Shown here: positions 1 through 12,604 of the stretch, in pieces
How positions within the stretch are numbered: the stretch's first letter is position 1
How the letters are laid out: every line of letters starts with the position of its first letter
Assembly: GCF_051401765.1 (NCBI RefSeq)
Contig: NW_027480422.1
Location: forward strand, 10,744,001 to 10,808,000
Source: Calliopsis andreniformis
Taxonomy: Eukaryota; Arthropoda; Insecta; Hymenoptera; Andrenidae
Reading direction: 5' to 3'
DNA length: 64,000 nt
Position numbers and translations under genes: made by a program
Notes under the pieces: generated by a model
Seen by the model: the letters and a program-made list of their open reading frames with translations, nothing else
Databases searched by the model: none
What the model was told of the DNA's origin: nothing

Positions 1-1501
1 TCCATCGTAAAACATGAATAATTGCAACCAGTGTGAAGGTAATGGTCTTTTCTACGTGCCGGGAAACCTAAGCTTCACTCTAGGGAGGTGCTCTACCAGA
101 TCAAATAGGTAGGGCCAAATTAGTCAACGCCAGAATCATAAAATACAATATAAATACTACAGCTATTCCATCGTGAATAATGTATATTTGCAATCAGTGT
201 GAAAGTAATGGTCATTTCTACGTTCCGGGCAACCTAGTTTTCACTCTAGGGCGTTGATCCACGAGATCGAATTGCTAGGGACTTAGAAGTCAACGCCATA
301 ACTATAAAAAACAATACAAATGCAAGAGTTTTTCCATTGTATAAAATGATTAATTGCAAACAGTGTGGAAGTAATGGTCATTTCTACGTTCCGGACAACC
401 TAGACTTCACCATAGGGCGTTGCTCCACCAGGTCGAATAGTTAGGGCCTAAGAAGGCAATGCCAGAAGCATAAAATACGATATATGTACAACAGCTTTTC
501 CATCGCATAAAATGAGTAATTGCAACCAGTGTGAAAGTAACGGCCATTTCTACGTTCCGGGAATCCTAGACTTAACACTGAGACATTGCACCACCAGATC
601 GAATACATAGGGCCTTAGAAGTCAACGCCAGAAGCATAAAGTCCATTAAAAATCCAACAGTTTGTCCATCGTATAACAGGAATAATTGCCACCAGTGTGA
701 ATGTGAATGTCCTTTCTGCATTCCGGGCAACCAAGGCTTCACTCTAGGGCGTTGCTCCTCCAGATAGAATAGCTAGGGCACAGGAAGTCAATCCAGAAGC
801 ATAAAATACAATATAAATACAACAGTTTTTCCCTTGTATAACAGGAATAATTGCTACCAGTGTGAAAGGTATGGTCATTTCTACGTTCCGCGCAACCTAA
901 GCTTCACTCTAGGGCGTTGCTCCACCTCATCGAATAGCTCCGGCCTTAGAAGTCAACGCCAGAAGCATAAATACAATATAAATACAACAGTTTTTGAATC
1001 TTATAACAGGAATAATTGCAAACAGTGTGAAAGACATGGTCATTTCTACGTTCCGGGCAACCTAGGCTTTACTCTAGGGCGTTGCTCCACCACTTCGAAT
1101 AGCTACGGCCTTAGGAGTCAACGCCAGCGGCATAAAATACAAAATAAAAACAACAGTTTTTCCATCGTATAACAAGAATAATTGCAACCAGTGTGAAAGT
1201 GATGGTCATTTCTACATTCCGGCAACCTAGGCTACACTCTAGGGCGTTGCTCCACCAGATCGAATAGTTAGGGCCTAAGAAGTCAACGCCAGAAGCATAA
1301 AATACAATATAAATACAGCAGTTTTTCCCTTGTATAACAGAAATAATTGCAACCAGTGTGAAAGCTATGGTCATTTCTACGTTCCGAGCAACCTAGGTTT
1401 CGCTCTATGGCGTAACTCCACCACATCGAATAGTTAGGGCCTTAGAAGTCAATGCCAGAAGCATAAATACATTATAAATACAAAAGTTTTTCCATTGTAT
1501 A

Positions 1502-2640
1502 AAATGAATAATTGCAAACAGTGAGGAAGTAATGGTCATTTCTACGTTCCGTGCAACCTAGGCTTCACTCTAGGGCGTTTCTCCTCCACGCCGAATAGCT
1601 ACGCCCTTAGAAGTCCACGCCTGAAGCATAAAATATAATATAAGTACAACAGTTTTTCCATCGTATAACAGGAATAATTGCAACCAGTGTGAAAGACATG
1701 GTCATTTCAACGTTCCGGGCAACCTAGGCTTCACTCTAGGGCGTTGCAGCACCACATCGAATAGCTACGGCCTTAGGAGTCAACGCCAGAGGCATAAAAT
1801 ACAAAATAAATACAACAGTTTTTCCATCGTATAACAAGAATAATTGCAACCAGTGTGAAAGTGATGGTCATTTCTACATTCCGGGCAACCTAGGGTACAC
1901 TCTAGGGCGTTGCTCAACCACAACGAATAGCTAAGGACCTAGAACACAACGCCATAACTGTACAATACAATATAAATACAACAGTCTTTCCATCGTATAA
2001 AACGAGTAATTGCAACCAGTCTGATAGTTATGGTCATTTCCACGTTCCGGGCAACCTAGGCTTCACCCTAGGGCGCTGCTCCACCAGATCCAATAGCTAG
2101 GGCCTAAGAAGTCAACGCCAGGAGCACCAAATACAAAATAAATACGACAGTTTTTCCATCGTATAAAACGAATAATTGCAACCAGTATGAAAGCTATGGT
2201 CATTTCTACGTTCCGGGCAATCTAGGCTTCACTCTAGGGCGTTGCTCAACCACATCGAATAGTTAGGGCCTTAGAAGTCAATGCCAGAAGCATAAAATAC
2301 AACATAAATAAAACAGTGTTTCCACTGTATAATATGAATAATTGCAATCAGTGTGGAAGTAATGGTCATTTCTACGTTCCGGGCAACCTAGGCTTCACAC
2401 TAGGGCGTTGGTCCACCAGATCCAATAGTTAGGGCCTAAGAAGTCAACGCCTGGAGCACCAAATTCAAAATAAATACAACAGATTTTCCATCGTATAAAA
2501 CGAATAATTGCAACCAGTGTGCAAGTAATGGTCATTTCTACTATGCGGGCAACCTAGGCATCACCCTAGGGCGTTGTTCCACCAGAGCGAATGGTTAGGG
2601 CCTAAGAAGTCAACGCCTGAAGCATAAAATACAATATAAA
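1502..2640 (+). repeat. Internal 7-8-monomer duplication in H1, first half
   Basis: Repeated at 2,830-3,802. The offset is 1,328 (8 monomers) up to about 3,370, then 1,162 (7 monomers), because the second half lost one monomer. Marker words are 'gaatagctacgcccttagaa' (1,593 and 2,921) and 'caaccagtctgatagttatg' (2,011 and 3,339). Copy 2 of H1 has only one version. Confidence 0.85.
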
Positions 2641-2829
2641 TACAGCAGTTTTTCAATCGTATAACAGGAATAATTGCAAACAGTGTGAAAAATATGGCCA
2701 TTTCTACGTTGCGGGCATCCTAGGCTTCGCTCTAGGGCATTGCTCCACCACATCGAATTGCTACGGCCTTAGAAGTCAACGCCATAACTATAAAAAACAA
2801 TATAGATACAACAGTTTTTCCATTGTATA

Positions 2830-3802
2830 AAATGAATAATTGCAAACAGTGTAGATGTAATGGTCATTTCTACTTTCCGGGCAACCTAGGCTTCACTCTA
2901 GGGCGTTTCTCCACCACGCCGAATAGCTACGCCCTTAGAAGTCAACGCCTGAAGCATAAAATATAATATAAGTACAACAGTTTTTCCATCGTATAACAGG
3001 AATAATTGCGACCAGTGTGAAAGACATGGTCATTTCAACGTTCCGGGCAACCTAGGCTTCACTCTAGGGCGTTGCTCTACCACATCGAATAGCTACGGCC
3101 TTAGGAGTCAACGCCAGAGGCATAAAATACAAAATAAATACAACAGTTTTTCCATCGTATAACAAGAATAATTGCAACCAGTGTGAAAGTGATGGTCATT
3201 TCTACATTCCGGGCAACCTAGGGTACACTCTAGGGCGTTGCTCAACCACAACGAATAGCTACGGCCCTAGAACACAACGCCATAACTGTACAATACAATA
3301 TAAATACAACAGTCTTTCCATCGTATAAAACGAGTAATTGCAACCAGTCTGATAGTTATGGTCATTTCTACGTTCCGGGCAATCTAGGCTTCACTCTAGG
3401 GCGTTGCTCAACCACATCGAATAGTTAGGGCCTTAGAAGTCAATGCCAGAAGCATAAAATACAACATAAATAAAACAGTGTTTCCACTGTATAATATGAA
3501 TAATTGCAATCAGTGTGGAAGTAATGGTCATTTCTACGTTCCGGGCAACCTAGTCTTCACACTAGGGCGTTGGTCCACCAGATCCAATAGTTAGGGCCTA
3601 AGAAGTCAACGCCTGGAGCACCAAATTCAAAATAAATACAACAGATTTTCCATCGTATAAAACGAATAATTGCAACCAGTGTGCAAGTAATGGTCATTTC
3701 TACTATGCGGGCAACCTAGGCATCACCCTAGGGCGTTGTTCCACCAGAGCGAATGGTTAGGGCCTAAGAAGTCAACGCCTGAAGCATAAAATACAATATA
3801 AA
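2830..3802 (+). repeat. Internal 7-8-monomer duplication in H1, second half
   Basis: Second half of the duplication that begins at 1,502. One monomer present in the first half (about 2,030-2,195) is deleted here, so the flanking words join directly near 3,365. Confidence 0.85.
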
Positions 3803-4311
3803 TACAACAGTTTTTCCATCGTATAAAACGAATAATTGAAACCAGTGTGAAAGTTATGGTCATTTCTACGTTCCGCGCAACCTAGGCTTCACCCTAGGGC
3901 GTTGCTCCACCTGATCGAATAGTTAGGGCCTAAGAAGTCAACTACTGAAGCAGAAAATACGATGTATGTACAACAGTTTTACCATCGTATAAAATGAATA
4001 ATCGCAAACAGTGTGAAAGTGATGGTCATTTCAACGTTCCGGGCGACCAAGGCTTCACTCTGGGACGCTGCTCGATCAGATCGAATAGTTAGGGCCTATG
4101 AAGTCAACGCCAGAAGCATAAAATACAAAATAAATACAATAGTTTTTCCATCGTTTAAAACGAATAATTGCTCGAGTGTGAAAGGTATGGTCATTTGTAC
4201 GTTCCGGGCAACCTAGGCTTCACACTAGGGCGTTGCTCCACCAGATCGAATAGTTAGGGCCTTACAAGTCAGCGACCGAAGCATAAAATACAGTAAAGAT
4301 GCAACAGTTTT

Positions 4312-7300
4312 TCCATCGTAAAACATGAATAATTGCAACCAGTGTGAAGGTAATGGTCTTTTCTACGTGCCGGGAAACCTAAGCTTCACTCTAGGGAGGT
4401 GCTCTACCAGATCAAATAGGTAGGGCCAAATTAGTCAACGCCAGAATCATAAAATACAATATAAATACTACAGCTATTCCATCGTGAATAATGTATATTT
4501 GCAATCAGTGTGAAAGTAATGGTCATTTCTACGTTCCGGGCAACCTAGTTTTCACTCTAGGGCGTTGATCCACGAGATCGAATTGCTAGGGACTTAGAAG
4601 TCAACGCCATAACTATAAAAAACAATACAAATGCAAGAGTTTTTCCATTGTATAAAATGATTAATTGCAAACAGTGTGGAAGTAATGGTCATTTCTACGT
4701 TCCGGACAACCTAGACTTCACCATAGGGCGTTGCTCCACCAGGTCGAATAGTTAGGGCCTAAGAAGGCAATGCCAGAAGCATAAAATACGATATATGTAC
4801 AACAGCTTTTCCATCGCATAAAATGAGTAATTGCAACCAGTGTGAAAGTAACGGCCATTTCTACGTTCCGGGAATCCTAGACTTAACACTGAGACATTGC
4901 ACCACCAGATCGAATACATAGGGCCTTAGAAGTCAACGCCAGAAGCATAAAGTCCATTAAAAATCCAACAGTTTGTCCATCGTATAACAGGAATAATTGC
5001 CACCAGTGTGAATGTGAATGTCCTTTCTGCATTCCGGGCAACCAAGGCTTCACTCTAGGGCGTTGCTCCTCCAGATAGAATAGCTAGGGCACAGGAAGTC
5101 AATCCAGAAGCATAAAATACAATATAAATACAACAGTTTTTCCCTTGTATAACAGGAATAATTGCTACCAGTGTGAAAGGTATGGTCATTTCTACGTTCC
5201 GCGCAACCTAAGCTTCACTCTAGGGCGTTGCTCCACCTCATCGAATAGCTCCGGCCTTAGAAGTCAACGCCAGAAGCATAAATACAATATAAATACAACA
5301 GTTTTTGAATCTTATAACAGGAATAATTGCAAACAGTGTGAAAGACATGGTCATTTCTACGTTCCGGGCAACCTAGGCTTTACTCTAGGGCGTTGCTCCA
5401 CCACTTCGAATAGCTACGGCCTTAGGAGTCAACGCCAGCGGCATAAAATACAAAATAAAAACAACAGTTTTTCCATCGTATAACAAGAATAATTGCAACC
5501 AGTGTGAAAGTGATGGTCATTTCTACATTCCGGCAACCTAGGCTACACTCTAGGGCGTTGCTCCACCAGATCGAATAGTTAGGGCCTAAGAAGTCAACGC
5601 CAGAAGCATAAAATACAATATAAATACAGCAGTTTTTCCCTTGTATAACAGAAATAATTGCAACCAGTGTGAAAGCTATGGTCATTTCTACGTTCCGAGC
5701 AACCTAGGTTTCGCTCTATGGCGTAACTCCACCACATCGAATAGTTAGGGCCTTAGAAGTCAATGCCAGAAGCATAAATACATTATAAATACAAAAGTTT
5801 TTCCATTGTATAAAATGAATAATTGCAAACAGTGAGGAAGTAATGGTCATTTCTACGTTCCGTGCAACCTAGGCTTCACTCTAGGGCGTTTCTCCTCCAC
5901 GCCGAATAGCTACGCCCTTAGAAGTCCACGCCTGAAGCATAAAATATAATATAAGTACAACAGTTTTTCCATCGTATAACAGGAATAATTGCAACCAGTG
6001 TGAAAGACATGGTCATTTCAACGTTCCGGGCAACCTAGGCTTAACTTTAGGGCAGGTTCCACCAGATCGAGTAGTTAGGGACTTTGAATTCAACGCCAGA
6101 AGAATAAAATACAACGTAAGTACAACAGTTTTTCCATCGTATAACAAGAATAATTGCAACCAGTGTGAAAGTGATGGTCATTTCTACATTCCGGGCAACC
6201 TAGGGTACACTCTAGGGCGTTGCTCAACCACAACGAATAGCTAAGGACCTAGAACACAACGCCATAACTGTACAATACAATATAAATACAACAGTCTTTC
6301 CATCGTATAAAACGAGTAATTGCAACCAGTCTGATAGTTATGGTCATTTCCACGTTCCGGGCAACCTAGGCTTCACCCTAGGGCGCTGCTCCACCAGATC
6401 CAATAGCTAGGGCCTAAGAAGTCAACGCCAGGAGCACCAAATACAAAATAAATACGACAGTTTTTCCATCGTATAAAACGAATAATTGCAACCAGTATGA
6501 AAGCTATGGTCATTTCTACGTTCCGGGCAATCTAGGCTTCACTCTAGGGCGTTGCTCAACCACATCGAATAGTTAGGGCCTTAGAAGTCAATGCCAGAAG
6601 CATAAAATACAACATAAATAAAACAGTGTTTCCACTGTATAATATGAATAATTGCAATCAGTGTGGAAGTAATGGTCATTTCTACGTTCCGGGCAACCTA
6701 GGCTTCACACTAGGGCGTTGGTCCACCAGATCCAATAGTTAGGGCCTAAGAAGTCAACGCCTGGAGCACCAAATTCAAAATAAATACAACAGATTTTCCA
6801 TCGTATAAAACGAATAATTGCAACCAGTGTGCAAGTAATGGTCATTTCTACTATGCGGGCAACCTAGGCATCACCCTAGGGCGTTGTTCCACCAGAGCGA
6901 ATGGTTAGGGCCTAAGAAGTCAACGCCTGAAGCATAAAATACAATATAAATACAACAGTTTTTCCATCGTATAAAACGAATAATTGAAACCAGTGTGAAA
7001 GTTATGGTCATTTCTACGTTCCGCGCAACCTAGGCTTCACCCTAGGGCGTTGCTCCACCTGATCGAATAGTTAGGGCCTAAGAAGTCAACGACTGAAGCA
7101 GAAAATACGATGTATGTACAACAGTTTTACCATCGTATAAAATGAATAATCGCAAACAGTGTGAAAGTGATGGTCATTTCAACGTTCCGGGCGACCGAGG
7201 CTTCACTCTGGGACGCTGCTCGATCAAATCGAATAGTTAGGGCCTATGAAGTCAACGCCAGAAGCATAAAATACAAAATAAATACAATAGTTTTTCCATC

Positions 7301-7459
7301 GTTTAAAACGAATAATTGCTCGAGTGTGAAAGGTATGGTCATTTGTACGCTCCGGGCAACCTAGGCTTCACACTAGGGCGTTGCTCCACCAGATCGAATA
7401 GTTAGGGCCTTACAAGTCAGCGACCGAAGCATAAAATACAGTAAAGATGCAACAGTTTT
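4312..7459 (+). repeat. Higher-order repeat H1, copy 2 (19 monomers)
   Basis: Near-identical to copy 1 at offset 4,311 (4,310 after 6,120) up to about 6,950. The offset then becomes 3,148, so this copy is seven monomers shorter. The missing block corresponds to one half of the internal duplication in copy 1. A patch of about 80 bp at 6,042-6,119 departs from copy 1 and matches a distant monomer type near 19.14 kb. Confidence 0.92.
6042..6119 (+). other. Conversion-like patch inside H1 copy 2
   Basis: Flanked on both sides by sequence matching H1 copy 1 (1,690-1,738 and from about 1,811). The bases between instead match, with no difference I can see, the monomer at 19,140-19,217 and its duplicate near 29,090. 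These share the rare words 'taactttagggcaggttcca', 'gactttgaattcaacgccag' and 'acaacgtaagtacaacag'. The patch keeps monomer register apart from one base. This is the expected footprint of a short non-reciprocal exchange. Confidence 0.75.
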
Positions 7460-8777
7460 TCCATCGTAAAACATGAATAATTGCAACCAGTGTGAAGGTA
7501 ATGGTCTTTTCTACGTGCCGGGAAACCTAAGCTTCACTCTAGGGCGGTGCTCTACCAGATCAAATAGGTAGGGCCAAATTAGTCAACGCCAGAATCATAA
7601 AATACAATATAAATACTACAGCTATTCCATTGTGAATAATGTATATTTGCAATCAGTGTGAAAGTAATGGTCATTTCTACGTTCCGGGCAACCTAGTTTT
7701 CACTCTAGGGCGTTGCTCCAAGAGATCGAATAGCTAGGGACTTAGAAGTCAACGCCATAACTATAAAAAACAATACTAATGCAACAGGTTTTCCATTGTA
7801 TAAAATGATTAATTGCAAACAGTGTGGAAGTAATGGTCATTTCTACGTTCCGGACAACCTAGACTTCACCATAGGGCGTTGCTCCACCAGGTCGAATAGT
7901 TAGGGCCTAAGAAGGCAATGCCAGAAGCATAAAATACGATATATGTACAACAGTTTTTCCATCGCATAAAATGAGTAATTGCAACCAGTGTGAAAGTGAA
8001 TGTCATTTCTGCATTCCGGGCAACCTAGGCTTCACTCTAGGGCGTTGCTCCTCCAGATAGAATAGCTAGGGCACAGGAAGTCAATCCAGAAGCATAAAAT
8101 ACAATATAAATACAACAGTTTTTCCCTTGTATAACAGGAATAATTGCTACCAGTGTGAAAGGTATGGTCATTTCTACGTTCCGCGCAACCTAAGCTTCAC
8201 TCTAGGGCGTTGATCCACCTCATCGAATAGCTCCGGCCTTAGAAGTCAACGCCAGAAGCATAAAATACAATATAAATACAACAGTTTTTGAATCGTATAA
8301 CAGGAATAATTGCAAACAGTGTGAAAGACATGGTCATTTCTACGTTCCGGGCAACCTAGGCTTTACTCTAGGCCGTTGCTCCACCACTTCGAATAGCTAC
8401 GGCCTTAGGAGTCAACGCCAGCGGCATAAAATACAAAATAAAAACAACAGTTTTTCCATCGTATAACAAGAATAATTGCAACCAGTGTGAAAGTGATGGT
8501 CATTTCTACATTCCGGGCAACCTAGGCTACACTCTAGGGCGTTGCTCCACCAGATCGAATAGTTAGGGCCTAAGAAGTCAACGCCAGAAGCATAAAATAC
8601 AATATAAATACAGCAGTTTTTCCCTTGTATAACAGAAATAATTGCAACCAGTGTGAGAGCTATGGTCATTTCTACGTTCCGAGCAACCTAGGTTTCGCTC
8701 TATGGCGTAACTCCACCACATCGAATAGTTAGGGCCTTAGAAGTCAATGCCAGAAGCATAAATACATTATAAATACA
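7460..8777 (+). repeat. Higher-order repeat H1, copy 3 (truncated)
   Basis: Starts at the same base of the unit as the other two copies. It follows copy 1 at offset 7,459 and then about 7,295 after a one-monomer loss near 7,980, where two monomers are fused at 'tgtgaaagtgaatgtcattt'. Similarity stops near 8,778, where copy 1 continues with 'aaaatgaataattgcaaaca' but this copy switches to 'aaaacgaataattgcatcca'. About eight monomers remain. Confidence 0.88.
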
Positions 8778-8778
8778 A

Positions 8779-9110
8779 CAGTTTTTCCATCGTATAAAAC
8801 GAATAATTGCATCCAGTGTGCAAGTAATGGTCATTTCTACGATCCGGGCGACCTAGGCATCACTCTAGGGCGTTGTTCCACCAGATCGAATAGTTAGGGC
8901 CTAACATGTCAACGCCAGAAGCTTAAAATACAATAGAAATACAACAGTTTTTCCATCGTATAAAACGAATAATTGCATCCAGTGTGCAAGTAATGGACAT
9001 TTCTACGATCCGGGCGACCTAGGCATCACTCTAGGGCGTTGTTCCACCAGATCGAATAGTTAGGGCCTAACAAGTCAACGCCAGAAGCTTAAAATACAAT
9101 AGAAATACAA
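8779..9110 (+). repeat. Adjacent near-identical monomer pair
   Basis: Two consecutive 166-bp monomers carry the rare words 'ttgcatccagtgtgcaagta' and 'ctacgatccgggcgacctag'. They differ at only about two positions that I can see (ggtcat/ggacat and acatgtc/acaagtc). This is a very recent single-monomer tandem duplication. Confidence 0.85.
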
Positions 9111-9345
9111 CAGTTTTACCATCGTGTAACAGGAATAATTGCAACCAGTGTGAAAGATATGGTCATTTCTACGTTCCGTGCAACCTAGGCTTCACTCTAG
9201 GGCGTTGCTCCACCACATCGAACAGCTACGGCCTTAGGAGTCAATGCCAGAGGCATAAAATACAAAATAAATACAACAGTCTATGCATCGTTTAAAACGA
9301 ATAATTGCAACCAGTGTGAAGGTAATGGTCATTTCTACGTTCCGG

Positions 9346-9414
9346 GCAACCTAGGCTTCACTCTAGGGCGTTGCTCCACCAGATGGAATAGTTAGGGCCA
9401 TAGAAGTCAACGCC
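9346..9414 (+). other. Representative inverted-repeat core of the monomer
   Basis: This example shows structure present in most monomers. A gcaac plus ctag arm (9,346-9,354) is followed by an 8-base loop, then ctag (9,363-9,366), a ggc bulge and gttgc (9,370-9,374), forming an imperfect hairpin. The same ggcgttg (9,367-9,373) is also the perfect complement of caacgcc at 9,408-9,414, about 34 bases further on. One segment can therefore pair upstream or downstream. The base pairing is seen in the sequence; any role in nucleosome phasing or centromere function is inference. Confidence 0.6.
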
Positions 9415-12400
9415 CGAAGCATAAAATACAAAATAAATGGAACAGTTTTTCCATTGTATAAAACGAATAATTGAAACCAGTGTGAAAGTTATGTTCATTT
9501 CTACGTTCCGGGCAACCTAGGCTTCACTACAGGGCGGTGCTCCACCAGATCAAATAGTTAGGGCCTAAGAAGTCAACGCCAGAACCATAAAATACAATAT
9601 AAATACAACAGCTTTTCCATCGTATATAATGTACATTTGCAAACAGTGTGAAAGTAACGGTCATTTCTACGTTCCGGGCAACCTAGGCTTCACTCTAGGG
9701 CGTTGCTCCACCAGATCGAATAGTGAGGGACTTAGAATTCGACGCCAGAAGCATAAAATACAACATAAGTACAACAGTTTTTCCATCGTATAACAGGAAT
9801 AATTGCAACCAGTGTGAAAGTACAGGACATTTTTACGTTCCGGGCAACCTAGGCTTCGCTCAAGGGCGTTGCTGTACCACATCGAATAGTTAGGGCCTTA
9901 GAAGTCAACGCCTGAAGCATAAAATACAATAAAAATACAACATTTTTTTCATGGTATAAAAGGAATAATTGCAACCAGTCTGAAAGATATGGTCATTTCT
10001 ACGTTCCGGGCAACCTAGGCTGCACTCTAGGGCGTTGGTCCTCCACATCTAACAGCTGGGCCTAAGAAGTCAACGCCGGAAGCACCAAATACAAAATAAA
10101 TACAACATTTTTTCCATCGTATATAACGAATAATTGCAACCAGTATGAATGTTATGGTCATTTCTACGTTCCGGGCAACCTAGGCTTCACCCTAGGGCGT
10201 TGCTCCATCTGATCGAATAGTTAGAGCCTAAGAAGTCAACGCCAGAAGCATAAAATACGATACATGTACAACAGTTTTACCATCGTATAAAATGAATAAT
10301 CGCAAACCGTGTGAAGGTGATGTTCATTTCTATATTTCGGGCAACCTAGGCTTCACTCTAGGGCGTTGCTCCACCAGATCGAATAGTTGGGGCCTTAGGA
10401 GTCAACGGCCGAAGCATAAAATACAAAATAAGTAGAAGGGTTTTTCCGTTGTATATACGGATAATTGAAACCAGTGTGAAAGTTATGGTCATTTCTACGT
10501 TCCGCGCAACCTAGGCTTCACCCTAGGGCGTTGCTCCACCTGATCGAATAGTTAGGGCCTAAGAAGTCAACGCCAGAAGCATAAAATACGATATATGTAC
10601 AACAGTTTTTCCATCGTATAAAACGAATAATTGAAACCAGTGTGAAAGTTATGGTCATTTCTACGTTCCGCGCAACCTAGGCTTCACCCTAGGGCGTTGC
10701 TCCACCTGATCGAATAGTTAGGGCCTAAGAAGTCAACGACAGAAGCAGAAAATACGATGTATGTACAACAGTTTTACCATCGTATAAAATGAATAATCGC
10801 AAACAGTGTGAAGGTAATGGTCATTTCTACGTTCCGGGCAACCTAGGCTTCACTCTCGGGCGTTGCTCCACCAGATCGAATAGCTAGGGCCATAGAAGTC
10901 AACGCCCGAAGCATAAAATACAAAATAAATAGAACAGTTTTTCCATTGTATAAAACGAATAATTGAAACCAGTGTGAAAGTTATGGTCATTTCTACGTTC
11001 CGGGCAACCTAGGCTTCACTACAGGGCGGTGCTCCACCGGATCAAATAGTTAGGGCCTAAGAAGTCAACGCCAGAAGCATAAAATAAAATATAAATACAA
11101 CAGCTTTTCCATCGTATATAATGTACATTTGCAAACAGTGTGAAAGTAACGGTCATTTCTACGTTCCGGGCAACCTAGGCTTCACCCTAGGGCGTTCCTC
11201 CACGTGACCGAATAGTTAGGGCCTAAGAAGTCAACGCCAGAAGCATAAAATACGATATATGTACAACAGTTTTACCATAGTATAAAATGAATAATCGCAA
11301 ACAGTGTGTAGGTAATGGTCATTTCTACGTTCCGGGCAACCTAGGCTTCACTCTAGGGCGTTGCTCCACCAGATCGAATAGTTAGGGCCTTAGAAATCAA
11401 CGCCCGAAGCATAAAATACAAAATAAATAGAACAGTTTTTCCATTGTATAAAACGAATAATTGAAACAAGTGTGAAAGTTATGGTCATTTCTACGTTCCG
11501 GGCAACCTAGCCTTAACTCCAGGGCGTTGCTCCACCAGATCGAATAGTTAGGGACTTTGAATGCAACGCCAGAAGCATAAAACACAATACAAGTGCATCA
11601 GTTTTGCCATCGTATAACAGGAAATCTGCAACCAGTGTGAAAGTACTGGTCATTTCTATGTTCCGGGTAACCTAGGCTTCACACTAGGGCGTTGTTCCAC
11701 CAGATCGAATAGTTAGGGCCTAAGAAGACAACGCCAGAAGCATAAAATACAATATAAATACAACCGCTTTTCCATCGTATATAATGTATATTTGCAAACA
11801 GTGTCAAAGTAAAGGTCATTTCTACGTTCCGGGCAACCTAGGCTTCATTCTAGGGCGTTGTTCCACCAGATCGAATAGTCAGGACCTAAGAAATCAACTC
11901 CAGAAGCACAAAATACAATATAAGTACAACAGCTTTTCCATCGTATAACAGGAATAATTGCAACCAGTGTGAAAGTACAGGTCATTTCTACGTTCTGGGC
12001 AGCCTAGGTTTCGCTCTAGGGCGTTGGTCCACCAGATCGAATGGCTAGGCACTTAGAAGCCAACTCCAGAAGCATAAAATACAATATAAATACAACAGCT
12101 TTTCCATCGTATAAAGTGAATAATTGCAACCAGAGCGAAGCTGACGGTCATTTCTACGTTCCGGGCAACCTAGGCTTGACTCTAGGGCATTGCTCCACCA
12201 CATCGAATAGCTACGGCCTTAGAAGGTAACGCCAGAAGCATAAAATACAACTTAAATGCTACAGCTTTTCCATCGTATATAATGTATATTTGCAAACAGT
12301 GTGAAAGTAATGGTCATTTCTACGTTCCGTGCAACCTAGTTTTCACTCCAGGGCGTTGCTCCAAGAGATTGAATAGTTAGGGACTTAGAATTCAACGTCA

Positions 12401-12604
12401 GAAGCATAAAATACAATAAAAATGCCACAGTTTTTCCATCGTATAACAGGAATAACTGCAACCAGTGTCAAAGTACTGGTCATCACTACGTTCCGGGCAA
12501 CCTAGACTTCACCCTAGGGCGTTGCTCCGCCATATCGAATAGCTAGGGCTTTAGAAGTGAACGCCCGAAGCATAAAATACAATAAAAATACATCAGTCTT
12601 TCCA

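Larger units (their letters stand above)
1..4311 (+). repeat. Higher-order repeat H1, copy 1 (26 monomers)
   Basis: The sequence starting at base 1 recurs nearly identically from base 4,312 and again from base 7,460. This first copy is about 26 monomers long. The start is set by the window edge, so the true unit boundary may lie outside. It contains an internal duplication (1,502-2,640 and 2,830-3,802) that copy 2 lacks. Landmarks shared with copy 2 include 'ttgcaaccagtgtgaaggta' followed by 'tggtcttttctacgtgccgg' at the start, and an unusual 'aatccaacagtttgtcc' monomer near 650. Confidence 0.92.

Noticed and set aside
834..1374. Small open frames of 60-112 codons on both strands throughout the satellite, some repeated many times (for example the Tyr/His/Cys-rich frames at 834-1,172 and 1,111-1,374)
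   Set aside because: They span one to two monomers. Because 166 is not a multiple of three, each following monomer is read in another frame. Overlapping frames occur on both strands, with no codon bias, no start context and no conserved length. The CxxC-like words come from the repeat sequence and are not evidence of zinc-finger genes.
3300..3400. Hammerhead ribozyme, as found in some satellite families
   Set aside because: No monomer has the conserved CUGANGA and GAAA core in the right arrangement; 'ctgatagttatgg' is a point variant of 'gtgaaagttatgg'.
9300..9466. A CENP-B box in the monomer
   Set aside because: The only CGGG lies in 'ctacgttccgggc', and the required TTCG and A positions upstream do not match on either strand.
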